A stretch of DNA of 64,000 nt from Stercorarius parasiticus (GCA_013396915.1 VWZL01002554.1:699176-763175); one strand, 5' to 3'. Shown: positions 12,037-25,049, counted from the stretch's first letter. A program made the numbers and translations. The notes: generated by a model from the letters alone, not told the origin.

Positions 12037-12894
12037 AGTTATAAGAATTACAAAGGAGGGAAGAAATGCTCTTAAAGTTTTACTTTATCCCCCTACACTC
12101 TATACATAACTCTCTTCAGGGATTCTAGGAATGGTATGGTGTACGTGTGTGAAGGTATGTGGATATGATCCTCCATTTAAGAAATCCTTATCTTCATTAC
12201 TTTATCTGGCACACAATCCTTAAGTAAAGTAACTAGAAAAAACAGAGTCAATTCACCTGGTTCCCTCCTGTCAGAGGGAATTATCTGAGTAATCAATTCA
12301 GCAAGCCTAGGTCAGTGGGTCTTCCTGAAGGGGTACGAGGGCATAGATGTCCCAAATACAGGAGTGGTATCAGAAACAGGAACTGTATTGGCAGAGTTTC
12401 ATATGATGGTGATTAGTTAGGTACAGGGGACTTATTAGATCAGTAGGATTCAGGATTCTGTCCAAAAAAAAGAATAAGAGTGATTGACACTTGGCAAGCT
12501 TTGCTTTTTTCAGATAGATCCTGGAGATCCATTTTCTGACAAAAAAAAAAATGAAACAAAACAACTGGGTGGTGACAGTAACATATTGCAGGGCCACCTC
12601 CCTGCTCACAGTGATTTTTCATCAAACCATAGTCCCCACCCAGCACAATTTACCTCAGAGTCTCACAGAACGTATGCTATAGCTCCTACCTAAAGTTTTT
12701 GCACCTTTCTGCCAGATCCTTTTTGTTTTCACATACACACTACAGCGAAAGGAAGCTGTGGCAGAATCTTTATTGTACACATACGTGTCCTCAGATCCTA
12801 CCTCACTGCCAATGGCAGGAACACCAGTAAAGCTTGCCAAGTTTCTTTGTGAGTAACTCCCAGATACCAAGTCAAGTGGGATTGCTGATGAGTG

Positions 12895-12985
12895 ACTTGC
12901 AAAATCCTAATCTGGTCTGTGACACTAACACCCTGTGTGGCTTTAGGCAAGTCTCAACATCTTTCTGCTGCTGCCTTCCCATGGC
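12895..12985 (+). repeat. MIR-like SINE fragment (5'/central part)
   Basis: The string GTGTGGCTTTAGGCAAGTC, followed by a pyrimidine-rich 'tcaacatctttctgctg', resembles the MIR core-SINE segment 'tgtgaccttgggcaagtcacttaacctctctgtgcctc'. The match is short and diverged, as expected for a SINE that predates amniote divergence. Edges are approximate. Confidence 0.45.
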
Positions 12986-14812
12986 TGGAGTGTTTATTTG
13001 TCTGTTACACCAGGTTTTCAGGGAGAATTCATTATTCAGCACATTCACAGAACATAGTGCTTTCCTTTCTGGTGGAGAGAGTTGGAATAAATCAAGCCAC
13101 CAGAAGTGAGAGTGTTTGAATACAAATGATTATTTGTTGCCTCATTGCAATAACTATTCACTTCATCTTCCTGTGAGCAATCTGAGCTAATTAAGATCCT
13201 AATCCTCTTGTCTAAATTCATGTTATAATGAATGGTGGGGTAGTTACCTTTATGGACTAATGAACCATGCTGAATTAATCATTTCTATCAGGAATATCAA
13301 ATGGAGTTAAATTCCTAATACTGATGAAAATCTTAGACACCTTCCATCCTTAGGCATTTTTAGACATCTTGGGAAGGTGAAGGAACTTTATGTCTAGAAT
13401 CATTTTAAGTTTTATAACATATCAAAACCTACATAAAAAATCAAGAAGATTTGTTTATGTTCAAGAGAAAAGATGGTCAACAAAAGCTGTTGCTGAGCAC
13501 AAGTTAATAATTTAAAAATAATAGCTCCACTTGGAAAAAATAAGATAATAATCGGGGGTATCGTCTGGACGACAAACCTACCTCATAGCTGTCGCAAATG
13601 ATAGGCTTTTAGTTCAGTGGGAATGAAAGGACATAGCACCCTAAACATCCATCACCAAGCACTACTCATCACATATCTCTGAGCACTCTGATACCTTACA
13701 ACAAGCACAGACCAAACCCCCAAGTATGACTTGCCATTGGAAGGTCAAAGATAGCACCAGATCCGTAATTCCTGCAAGGACAGAGGATTTGTGAGGTGAG
13801 ACTGCTCAGATGTAGCATGAGAATAGGATGCATATTTATGCACAAGAAATGTTAAATCATGAAGCCTGTCACTTATAGCAGAAATGCTGGCTGGTCTAGG
13901 AATGAAAGCTTTGCCAGTGGACTACACCAGGCGGCTTGCATGCAAGAACGCTAGTTTGAAGCACCGGAATGGACAAGGCAGATGTTGACGACATATGCAA
14001 CAGCAAAGAACAACATCTGAAATTCTGAAACCAGTAAAAATGACAAAAAAATCAGAAAAACATGATGCAGCAAGCAGAAATGTTAAGGGATACGCAGGCA
14101 ATACGCTGTAAATATATGAACTCATTAATATACAGGCTAATAATTAAGGAATTTATATGGCCAGACACAGAGACCTTTTTGTCTCTATACTGTCACTACA
14201 GCTTCAGGAGCAACCGCATAATATGAAGACTATTTAGAAAAAACATGACACAAGGCTTGGAGGACCTCTTTAAGGATAGTAGAGAGTGGAAGGTGTGACA
14301 TTAATGCTGCTGCAAGGACATCTCACAAGGAAAGGGAATTATTCCCTGTTTCCAAAAATACCCTAGAAACACATTTCTCCTCTAAGAAGGAAAAGGCAAA
14401 GCTAGGCATTAGTAAAATGGCTATTATAAATGGAGTAAGTGGGTAAAGGAATTGATTCCCTTTTGATTCCTTTACTCTGCAGCAATTCAAAACCAGACGT
14501 ATGAAGATATTAGGATGATTAAATGACAAGATATTGAGTAGTCTTGCAATGTGGCAGGATTCAGATTGTTTTACTGAAGAGAGGTTTGGCTTTTTTCAGG
14601 ACTACCTCTGACAGGATTTTCTAGCTATGATCCCCTAATGTACAATTCTTCGGACAGACAGGAATCAATTTTATGTCTATATTTCTGTAGGAACAATTAA
14701 GCACCTTCACAGCTAAGAGATGACAGAAAAGATCTGCCTACAGTAGAAATTGGCTATCCATTTTCTGCAGGTCTTTGCAAGTGGTAATTAAATTGTGCAG
14801 CATAGAATTAAA
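12986..14812. other. Unique non-coding DNA around the MIR-like fragment
   Basis: Apart from the MIR-like piece at 13535-13615, nothing is recognised. A loose inverted repeat (CACCTTCC with GGAAGGTG) lies near 13340-13380. Open frames are short. Confidence 0.55.
13535..13615 (+). repeat. MIR-like SINE fragment (3' part)
   Basis: AAGATAATAAT, then after about 25 bases CCTACCTCATAGCTGT and a following 'cgcaaatgatagg', recalls the MIR string 'ggggataataatagtacctacctcatagggttgttgtgaggatt'. It lies on the same strand as the fragment 0.6 kb upstream and covers the complementary part of the consensus. The two could therefore be halves of one element. Confidence 0.45.
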
Positions 14813-14925
14813 ATTCATAGAATCACAGAAACTGGAGATAGAAAAGAGCTGCTAAGGTCATTTTTGCCAATGGCCTTCCCTTTGCCAAGTGCTTTGTCCA
14901 GCACTTTGTAGCCAATTTGAAATGC
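14813..14925 (-). mobile_element. Old CR1 fragment, 3' end, minus strand
   Basis: TTCATAGAATCACAGAAACT at 14813-14832 is the reverse complement of a CR1 3' tail. It is followed by a 'tagaaaagagctgctaaggtca' block and by 'gctttgtccagcactttg', both matching the reverse complement of old CR1 families. About 110 bases survive. No coding part is present. Confidence 0.8.
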
Positions 14926-16693
14926 TCTCTACTTACTTAATGCTTTTAAGAGACCTGTATTTGATTTATGCGCAGTAGAAAATTATACCTTTTCTCTAGA
15001 GATGGACAATTTGCCTCATTCAAACAGTTGTGTAATCAATTTCATTTACCAATTACAGCTCTTCGTTAACACACAGCCACCAGGGCACTTGGGAAAGCAG
15101 AAAGTTAATGAGATTGAGGATGGGATCAGGAGGGTCTCCTGAATTCCTTGTTTTCCCCTGACAGTCTAGTAAATCTTTAGTTAGCTGAGTGCTTCTGAAG
15201 GAGGAAGCAGGTGTAGAGGATTCATCTGAGGCATATCACCATTCATCCAGCTGTGGATTAGATGGACCTGCTGCTTTACAGGGGCAGATGGGGTTTGCCA
15301 GGGCAGAAAAGAATGGACTGGTGAACAAAACTTACTGGAAGTTGCTGGGTGTTCTCTGGGAAGTGCAACGGTGGGAACTGAGGCGGTAATCAGTCCTCAG
15401 CTTCAGAGTGGAGCAAATGTTGTCTGAAAAAGAAACTTTCCTTTAACATGGCTGAAAATGTGAATTTCACATCTCCTTGGAAATTATTCTGTTTCTAGCC
15501 TAAGCCTGAAAAGCCTAAAGTGACTTCTCTCTTGCATAAGCTCCTCCCATACCCCCGAGGCTTGAGTCTTAAACAGTCTGTCTGAGGCCCCCATCACCCG
15601 GTCCAGGGCTTTTCAAAAATGCTTTTCCCCAGGGACTGGAGAGTCTCTTGTCCAAAAACCTAAATGTTTATCAAGCTTTTTCTCAAAGAGATATAAATCT
15701 TCTGTTCAAGACACAAGCCATAAATATAAAACTAAGCTTTCCCTGGGGATAAACTGCAATAGTCTACAGCTGAATTTCTTTTGAAATAACTGGCACTGCC
15801 TGTCATCAGAAATAGGACACTGAACTAGGAAAGAAAGAAATGCGAACTGCTACAGGCTTCCTACGCCTGGCCAACCCCCCATCATAAGGCTTGTCTTGAA
15901 TCTTGGCTCACCAGTTGCCTGACAAGGGTCCTGCTTTTCAAGTAGTTGTCCCAAGCCTAACCCTTATATGGCCTAAATTGATGTTTCTGGTGACACACGT
16001 TAGTGACAGTCCTGCGCAGCACCAGGGTCTTGTCTCCACCTCCTGCTGAGTGCCCTGCAGAAACCCCTAAACCGCCTCTGACTAATGGGCATCCAGAGCT
16101 GGAGCAAGTCAGCTGTGTCAGCAGAGCAGCACCCTGCTGCAATAAACCCTGTGGTGGGGTGAGTGCCACAGGTATGGCACTGTGCTGCACTGTTGCTGGT
16201 ACACTGCTGGCTGGACTGAGCTAGCCTCCCCTCCCAGCTCTGTGTGACGACATCTACACGAGGCAGCACACGCGGAGTCAACACTGGTATTTCTGCGCAT
16301 CTCTTGTGCACCAGCAAGACTTACAAAGTGGCTGATGGTCTGTCACGTTTGCTTTCAGCAGGATGAACATTTCATGTCAACCCTCAAGTGCTTAAAAAAT
16401 TGTCTTCTGATGTCTCTGGAAATCCAGCATCTTGGCAGTCCTGTTTCCAATACACTTTCTATTGGGTCCAAATGGCCCAAACATGGATCCATTCTGTTTC
16501 TGCTTCTTTTTCAGAATACACATTCTTACTAGTATGTGAGCTGATGTTGCTCCAAAAAACGGGGCACAGCTGAATAAATATGCATTTCAGGGATGACCTA
16601 ACTTTAAATCCGGTTGCACTGTATAAATGAAAAGCCAAGCATAATGACTCTGAAGATGATGATGCAGCAGTCTGACTCCTATAAACCTGAGCT
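14926..16693. other. Unique non-coding DNA
   Basis: No gene was recognised. The part from about 15990 to 16310 is less AT-rich than its surroundings and carries overlapping open frames on both strands (105 codons at most). None resembles a known protein, and CpG dinucleotides are few. Confidence 0.55.
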
Positions 16694-16814
16694 TTTCCCT
16701 CTCCTCTCCTCTCCTCTCCACTCCTCTCCTTTATCCTTCCATTTTCTTTCCTTTTCTTGCCGTGCCTTGCTTGCCTTTTTTCTCTCTTCTCTTCTCTTCT
16801 CTTCTCTTCTCTCA
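16694..16814. repeat. Pyrimidine pentanucleotide microsatellites (TCTCC)n and (TCTTC)n
   Basis: Two nearly pure pentamer arrays lie on the same strand. About six TCTCC units with one variant occupy 16697-16730, and about six TCTTC units occupy 16780-16813. They are separated by 50 bases of diverged pyrimidine-rich sequence and probably descend from one array. The minus-strand open frame here (16459-16818), rich in E, K and R, is a product of the repeat. Confidence 0.9.
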
Positions 16815-16958
16815 GCAAAAGTACAGGATATAAATTAGCTTGAAGAAGTGAACAATTTCAGTTCAACACATCATTTTTTCACATATCATACATAACATCT
16901 GGTATCTTAGCAGAATTTCTATTTGAAATTTACTTCCTCTTGTTTATATTGGTTCAAG

Positions 16959-17018
16959 ACTATTTCAAAATGTGAGAGAATAAAAGGAACTATTTCAAAA
17001 TATGAGAGGAAAATAACT
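16959..17018. repeat. Tandem duplication of a 30-base unit (two copies)
   Basis: ACTATTTCAAAATGTGAGAG at 16959 recurs as ACTATTTCAAAATATGAGAG at 16989, a period of 30 bases with few differences. This is a small local duplication. Confidence 0.85.
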
Positions 17019-18166
17019 TTACTGTGGGTATATGGTAAAGGCTGACTAACTGGAAAAATTGTGTAAATTTCTAAAGGAAAATTTAATGAAAACAGAGAAA
17101 ATTGGTACCAAAGATGCTCGTATGGAAGTGTTTTCCTTTTTCTGTTCTGATCCCAGAATGCACACAACAGTCTTCTGAGGCAGAAATAAATTCCTATAAG
17201 AGGACCCCAAGCTCCACCATAACCACACCCATTCTTTTGAACTACAACAGGCCCTCAAATAATTACTACTTCTATCATCCTTCTGAGTCTTCATACAAAG
17301 CTCAGATTCACTCCTGGGTCTTAGGGCTGCTTTGGCTCTAGAGAAGCTGGAAGTAAAGGCCTCTGTGTAGGGCCTTGAGACCAATGGCAGGTGGGAACAC
17401 CTTGCATTAAATGTAATTCTTGACTTAATGGGTCTGATCCGAGTCCTTCCCAGCTTTGCTCATAACAATACTGGAGAAACAATGCAATTTTTTAGGCAGT
17501 ATAAGTACCCTTCATGCATGGCCTCTAGCTTTTAAATGTCTTTTAACTTTACTCAACCTAAAAAGAAAATAATGTCCTATGGATAATTGGAATAATTCTT
17601 GTATTGAGTTACTATGAAACCCGTGTTAGCTGTAGTACATGTCATTGCAGAAGGTGTGAGGATGACCGCTGCCTTTACACTGATCACCTGCTTGGTCTTT
17701 ATTTGGTGTCTAGGAATGTCACTATGTCACTCTGCTTCAACATAAGAAACGGGAAGAACTGTTTAGGAAACCTCCAGCTCTGTGCTGTTCTTGGATTTTC
17801 TGTCAATTTTAAACAAAATTCCTCTGTGGCATTCTCTTTCCAATTTGAAAGAGGATTATTTGACATGCCGAAATGTTTGTTCAGTGCCTGAAGCTTAGCC
17901 AGATTCAGCTTAAGGGCTGACTTGGATATTTTAGAAGGATTTATTGGGTACATTTTTGTTTTCTTTCAGATAAATGATTGTACATTTATTCCAGGGCTTA
18001 GAGAATGTGGTCCAAATTTTAAAATTGGGTACACAAGGGCAGGTACCTCAGTCCCTCATGAGAACAGTGTCATGCAGACATGGAGCAAGGGAGGCTGTGA
18101 GTATAAGTGCAGCTCTGAGAGAGGAGCGTGGTGTAAGCGGCACCACCCTAATGTTTGCTTCGAGGA

Positions 18167-18196
18167 CTGTGACTCAGATGCATGTCTGAGTCACAG
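18167..18196. promoter_or_regulatory. Perfect hairpin with two opposed AP-1-like sites
   Basis: CTGTGACTCAGA (18167-18178) and TCTGAGTCACAG (18185-18196) are exact reverse complements separated by the 6-base TGCATG. Each arm contains the AP-1 (TRE) heptamer, TGACTCA in one and TGAGTCA in the other. The structure is plain in the sequence. That it binds a bZIP factor is inference from motif only. Confidence 0.4.
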
Positions 18197-21092
18197 TTTC
18201 TCCCTCCCCTTCCTCTGGCCAGGGAAGGTACTGATGTTCTGCTGGTGCCTTGGAGACGTAAATGATAATATTCCCTCCATGCTGCAGAAGCCAAAGAAAC
18301 AAAAGATTTCCCCTCATCACTGTCCATGTGGACTTGCTCTGGGTAATCTGATTAGAGATGAAAAGAAGCAGCATGACTAACATCAAACTGAGTACTAGAA
18401 TCAGAGACTAGTCATTGCAGGTTCCCTCTACAGTCAACAGAGGACAAGTTCCTCCAGGGTATGATTCAAGGCAGGAGACTACACTAGAAGATATGAGTTC
18501 GTGTGGGATGCATATATCTTACAATGCACAGTGTTGATTAAAATGGACAGTCACGGCACATTCTGTCTAGTAGTGGTTGAATCTTGCATGTCGATAATGA
18601 TTGAAATCTAAGGATTAGTAGAGGCAAGCAGCAACTCCTACATATTCAGACAAGATTTAATTGCTTAGAAGAACATCCTGATTAGAGTCAACAAATCAAT
18701 ATACAGCAATATAGCTTAAATCTAAGATAAGGCACTACCTACTGAAAGATGTGGTCCTGTTAGTACATTGGGAAATTCTCCCCTTTAATGAGGTTTGGAA
18801 AATAATAATAGATATTTTACTGATGTTGAGAATGCCTAGGAAGACATGTAGTCCTTTCTTCTCGTCCTTCCCTAGCTTCCATTGGTCTTACCACTCCTAT
18901 GACCTCATATTTAAGCCTTCAATCATATCTTTCTACAATTGAAGATTTGTGCCTGTGTTGTTGATTGCTCTATCTGCAAAAACAAACTGCCTAGGTTCTT
19001 AATTAAAATGTAAAGGTTGTTTTGTTTTGTAAAAAATAAGGTAAGATTCTTTCTTTCAGTTGCTTTTCTTGAATTACAGAAGATGTCTTTGATGATCACA
19101 TGTTTTAATATTTTTCCTGGTTTTCTGCACCTGGGATTCTGGTTTCATCTTGAGTCTTCCTCCATTTTCTGGAATACTTTTTTGAATTGTAGCATTGTGG
19201 TGTGATATCCTGCCACTTCACCAGCGTGGCTGTATCATATACTAGTATGGTTATCAATATAGTAAACAACGGTTATTGTTCCACACTACTTAGAACAGCA
19301 AAATTCCATTTATAGATGCCCCAGAATCAATGGGAGATGGATTTCTTCTTTTGCCTGACAGATAAGTAATCATACCCAATTCATTTCCTGACATATTAAT
19401 TTTAGTTCTTTGGCCACTAGCAGAGCAAATTCCTTTCAGCAACTGAGTACATAAAATATAATGGTTTCCCCATCACCAAAGTTTTCCTGAGACACAATAA
19501 TAACAGCTTTTGAAAGGACATCTTCTGACACTGGTTAACTACAGCCTTACTGCATGAGTAAATTACAATATCTGAAGCTTCCAGTGGCTTGCACAATTCT
19601 CACTTCTTTGCTACTGCAGTGCCTACAAATGGCCTGGTCTTACTCATAAAATATAAAAGTGAGATTCAGAATTATAAAGTGAGACAGATCATGTGTATAC
19701 ACACACATTTATATCAATTCTAAGATTATATGTTTATTGCAAACCACTCCTAGTTGTCTCTGAGGAATTTTGTAGAGGCTGGCAGAGATAGTGAAAATTT
19801 GGTAAAAAAATAAGAGAACAAAAACCAAGCCCAAGAATAAACCAAATCTGATTTACTAGTCATAGCAAAAGTCAAGAAAAATAAATAAGAAAAACAGACC
19901 TAATGTGCTTTCTGCAGATGCCGTATTCCTTCAGACTCAAGGTCAAACATCACCCTTATTTACAACACAAAAATGTGATGTTTCACAGTCTGTAATTAAG
20001 AAGACATTATCTTTTCCAAGCTGTCTAATATATTATATTCATAGACCTGATTTTTCTGATTTATTTATTCACCAGCTGCTAAATACTTTTAAAAGTTATT
20101 TTCCTGTGTGCTAACTGAGTTTTGATGAGGAAAAGGGTTGGCCTCAAGTCAGATTTCTCTAACATGAGCTAGGGTTTTACAACTAAACTTGATCATCCAA
20201 TGAAAAAGGTGACTCATCTTCTAAAGCAGAAAAAGAAACAGTATATGTTCTGATCTGATTCAGATTGTCCTGATACATTTATCCCACTAATTTTTTTCTA
20301 GTTCATATCTCAAAGTAAAGGAGTTCATTTACATGTATGAAAAAAGTTTGGAATTGCTTTGAAAGGCAATAGAACAGAGAGTGGGAAGAGCTGAAATCAC
20401 TGTAGTGATGAGGTGTAGCTGTAGTATTATATAGCAAAACGCATTTTGTTAGTTCTGTTGCTTATTGTTTCAGTTCAGGACCTTAGTGTTTTGGAGCTTC
20501 CCCCCAGATGTGGAAAACCCAAGCTGAATTTCATCGTTTGCCCTACAACATTTGACCCTTATCTGCAACTTCCCAGCAGAGTACCTTATTTATCCAGCTG
20601 TGGATAGCTTTTCAAGGATAAGGAAAACACTCTTGGCAAAGCTATGCCAGTCTATAGCAAAGAACTCAAGATTCACTGAGCTCAGAGAAATATATACATA
20701 TGCAGAGCATGACTTTTTACTTTGTTTGTCTGTTTGCTGATTATACTTTACACTAGATAAAATGTATAAGGAGAAACCTACCAGCTAGCAGAGGAACTGA
20801 GAGTTCTCCTTTCCCTAGCATCTCATAGCCTATTGGCAAGGCTGAACTTTGCTTCATCTCCTTTCCTCTGGAACTATGAACCAGAGTGGAACAGCTACTG
20901 CAGGAGAGCCTTGGATGCCCCTTCACTTCCCAACAGTTAGTTTATAAACTAGTGATTAGGGGAGTTTCACAGAAAGTAGGAGATGTAGTTTGAAACTGCT
21001 CAGGACACAAGGTGCCACTGTAACCGCATATTCATCCACCAGCTGTCCTTTCACAGGAAAGAGTAGCCCGTCATCAGGTTTGAATGAAAAGA

Positions 21093-21124
21093 CTCTGTGT
21101 GAAGTCTTCAAGCCAGAGCAGCTG
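21093..21124 (+). repeat. Copy A of a 32-base motif repeated at 23490
   Basis: This segment starts CTCTGTGTGAAGTCTTCAAG and ends GCCAGAGCAGCTG. It matches 28 of 32 bases of 23490-23521. The pair may be remnants of an unrecognised ancient interspersed repeat. Confidence 0.55.
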
Positions 21125-23489
21125 AACCTATTCTTCTTGAGAAGGCTCAGGGCTGTGAAGGAAAGCACTTTCTCTGTCACTAAAGTCAACTGTTCTTGGA
21201 TGTGACTTACAGCTTGCTCCTTTCCAGGGCTTTTCCTCATGCGCTAGTTTAGATGGCTTCCCATCCAGGTGAATTGTCTTTGAAATGAAGTGATCCCACA
21301 TCATAGCAGAGAAATCCTTTTAGATATATTGTCTATAGAATCTAGGTGACAGAAAATTCTTGTGGCTCCCATTTGCAAGAGTGAATACACCTGCCTATAA
21401 GATCCTGCAGTGCTGGCCATGGTGGCCTCCAAGCTCTCTGTAAAGGCAAGCCACAATCTCTCTGTTTTAATTCTCGTCTTGCAAATCAACGTACTGTGCA
21501 GAGATGTATGGAGAAGAAATACAAAAATGTAAAGCATTCAGATACTACAGTAACAAAAGTGTTTAAATAAGAAAGGTTGATAGATCTTTTCAATAGAGCT
21601 TAATAACTAATTCATACCACAATTTACACAGCAAGGTTGGCCTCTCCTTCTGTCTGCAAATTTTCTGCAAACCACCAAAATGTTACTTGAATTCAACAGA
21701 GACATTCATCTTGAATCAAGGTGCATAGATATGTTGCATTACTCTCTAGATATGAAGATGGTAATATGCTATTACAAGCATGTTTGGGTTTTTTTCTGTA
21801 ATAAACTGTTTTACAGTGTTCAAGGCTATATCCAACTGATAAAGAAAGGGAAGAAAGAAAGCAAGTTTCCTTATGGAATATACATTGGTTTAGAGTTCTA
21901 AAATGTTTGACTCCATTTACTGTTGCCCTTTCCACAATGAATTATGTTAATTTTCCTTGTTATAATTCTGTTAAAATATCCCTTCTGCTCTTAAATACCC
22001 CTGTGATATAACAGTTCTGCCATACAAAAAACCCCCGTGATTTTCTGAACAGGAAAAGATATATCGTCTCTCACTGCATTGATAGTTTTCCGGACTATGC
22101 AATTTCTCAAGAAAAACTGAGTTCATGTCACAGTGACTGCAAAAATGTTGCACTGTTATTAAGTGCTACTTCCTCAGAACTGTCTCAAATTCCTCCAGTG
22201 GGAAGTAAACAGACATTTCTCATGATGACTCCCATATTTTTTTTTAATAAACTTTGAATGTTTCAGATATCTCATGGCATTCAAATGCTTTGTGGATCTG
22301 CTGTCTAGGAACTGCAAGTGTTTCACCCTTATTAGCATGAGGACGCAGCCGTTGATGCGTGCAGAGGAAGGGAGCATGTTGAATCTTAGAAGAAAATATT
22401 CATTGCAACAAAGCATGATTTCAGATTCCTGTTGCTTTAAAAATGTGCAGATTACTAGGCACGCTTCTACTGCTGAATAGGACAGAGGAACCATTAAAAC
22501 CTTAGAGTTTGTGCGAAACAGCATTAGCAGTGTGAGAATGCCTAGAAAGTCTGTGCAACTTAGATAAACAAGTTTCTAGGTTGTAGAAACTATTTAAGTT
22601 TTTTTTTTTTAATAGCAAAATAAAATATTTGCCAGCATGCATTTGTGAAGGTAAATAGCTCAAAGAGTGCTGCCTTACAGCAAATGTGCCTTTACTACCT
22701 TACTTCTTTGCCTTCTGTAACATTTTACACTGCCAAAGTCTTGTTTTTTCCAGACTGCTTGAATTTGTGCTCCATATTTAAATGATTAGACCTGTTTACA
22801 TGGGACTGGAGAGGACCTATGTTGGACATAGCAACAGAGTAAAACACAGTAAAGTCTTGAATACAGTCATATACAAACATGAGCCTCAGATTTTCCTTTC
22901 AGTCTTGTCACATAGAAGCAATAAATGAGCAAAAGGGATTTCCTGGGGAAAAAAATAATCACTGACATTTAAAATGAAGAAGAATATCTCGCAAGCAGAA
23001 TATCACTCATACTATCCCACTCCATTACACAGTTTGCTATGCTTACAGATTATTCTTCTTTATTAAATAAATCAGCAGTTACTATCCTTCCAGGAAACTG
23101 ACCTCATTTCTCCTGTACCACTGTGATGGGCCTAATATAATGATTTGGATAGATGATGGATAGAGGTGGATTCTGAAGTCACTTGAACCTGAAGTTGGCA
23201 AGTATTAAAAGCAGGACTGAACATATTATAACAAAATAGTCTTTTGGCCTCTTAGAAAGCAGAAAATGTCATCTCGTGCATTCTTGCGTGATTTAGAAAA
23301 GGTGGAGGTAGAAAGCAAGACCCTCCTTCAGTGCTGAGAGTTTAAAGAAAGATTGGGGTTTAAAAATGAGTACAGTTGATATAGGTGACCGAACTGCAAA
23401 CTCGGCTGCTAAAACTTGAGTGTTTCCAGAGCTAAACCTGTGGATTTTAGAGCTAATTGAAGATCTGTTTAACAAACTTTGCTTGGAAG

Positions 23490-23521
23490 CTCTGTGTAGG
23501 GTCTCCAAGCCAGAGCAGCTG
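23490..23521 (+). repeat. Copy B of a 32-base motif repeated at 21093
   Basis: This segment starts CTCTGTGTAGGGTCTCCAAG and ends with the same GCCAGAGCAGCTG as copy A. The string CTCTGTGTAGGG also occurs near 17358, without the second half. Confidence 0.55.
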
Positions 23522-25049
23522 TACATTTCTGACTGGTTTCAACAGTCGGGGTGGGGGGAGAGAAGGAGAGATGAAGGAGTTGGGACAGGTATTGCAGCTG
23601 CTCCTCATTAACCTCACCAAATAGCAAATGGGAAATCAACAAACGAGTACATTCCAGCAGAAATTCAAAGTGGAAGTGATAATAGGAAGGCGAGACTGAC
23701 AGGTTCTGGCAGGTTAGGGGGGCATTGCTAGAAAAGCACTGGCGGCTACAGAGCTCAAAGCTAAGGGATTTGCTTCTTTCCTGCCTCCCTCCCCCATCCC
23801 ATTTCCTCGCCACAAGAGAAGTTACTTTATTTCATCTATGAGAAATTGATTGCTGGGATACATTCACTTCCAGAGGTGGAAGGGAGCAGGGACAGGCAGC
23901 ATCAAGTAGCAGGAGAAAAGCTGAGACTCTAAGTAATCTCAGGAAAAATTTTGGTGTTGTATTCATTCTGGAGGTGATAGCAAGCCATGCAATGCGGAAT
24001 GGCAATTCCCTAGTGGTGTGTTTTATTGTGTGGATTACTGGAAATTGAGTGACTTCTACTGTGGCTCATGTCAATGGTAGCAAATACTACTTTTGCTCCA
24101 TGGTGCAGCTAAGTTCATACACGTTTAAACAGTGGCATATTAGGAAGTTTGTTCAGGCACAAGGGACATAGCTGGAGAGAAATGTGTTGGGGTACTATAG
24201 TAAAGCTCATAAAAGAACAGTCAATGGGCCTGAATCGCATTTAAACTATACTCACTTTATATTATATTATTTTTCACTGCAAAATGGTCTGTGCCTGCAA
24301 ATATAACTTTTTACAGATCCGTAAGGCTGATCTTTAACCTACATGGGCGCTGGACACAAAGAGCACAGTTGGGTTGGTCGTGTTGTGCTGCAGGACCTGG
24401 GACCTGTAACCAAGGAAGGAGTACCTTTCACTGCATTTGTGAGAGGACTCAGTGTTATTTCAATAATTTCTCTTCCTGCAGGCTGAGTACATGAAGATAC
24501 CTCAGCGGTACTTTACTTCGTAGCACCTCACCGTGCTGCCTTCCCTGGAGATAAAAGTTGCTTCTTGAAATTCCTCTTTTAAGCTTGTTGAGGTCTTGAC
24601 GTAAGTCTTGCAGTACCTGAAAGCTTGTCCCCAGTGTTCTCCTAGCCACAGATCAGCCTGTGGGGTTGAAAGGCATGTGCCTCAGGCTTGATGAAATGGG
24701 AAATATACTTTGGGTTTGTAATAAAATGAAACTGTTTCCAGTTCCTGCCTGTGAACATTCCATAGGAAATTGAGGCAGTTTTCACTGGAGAAAAGGAAAC
24801 TACCACTAACCAGGAAAAGTTACTTTTACTGTGAAAAATGGCAAACTTCTGCTTACGGCAAATGCACTGAAATGTACACTTTTATCCAGGGGTTGGAATT
24901 ACACCCTTTTCTCAGAGAACAGCTGCATGTGCTGGTGGGAATGGTAAAATTTTGGCCTGAATCCAATTTGATAATACTTACAGAAAGATGCAGGGGTGGT
25001 TTGGTTTTTTTTTTTTTGTTGTTTTGTTTCCTTTGAATATAAATTCTTC

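Larger units (their letters stand above)
6720..12890. other. Unique non-coding DNA
   Basis: About 6 kb of AT-rich sequence without a recognisable gene. Open frames are all about 100 codons or less and overlap on both strands. A short GCAGA-type simple repeat is at 9292-9325. A cluster of CTGATC strings with a small hairpin is at 11991-12036. I see no other structure. Confidence 0.6.
16815..25049. other. Unique non-coding DNA
   Basis: About 8 kb of AT-rich sequence without a recognised gene. Items entered separately are a 30-base tandem duplication (16959-17018), a hairpin with AP-1-like half-sites (18167-18196) and a motif shared between 21.1 and 23.5 kb. The largest open frame (17922-18380, plus, 152 codons) is cysteine-rich but matches no family I know. 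Confidence 0.55.

Noticed and set aside
16459..16818. Charged E/K/R-rich minus frame
   Set aside because: It is the translation of the pyrimidine pentamer microsatellite.
17922..18380. 152-codon cysteine-rich plus frame as a secreted peptide gene
   Set aside because: Cysteines are irregularly placed, no signal peptide that I trust, and the frame runs through the AP-1 palindrome. No known family.
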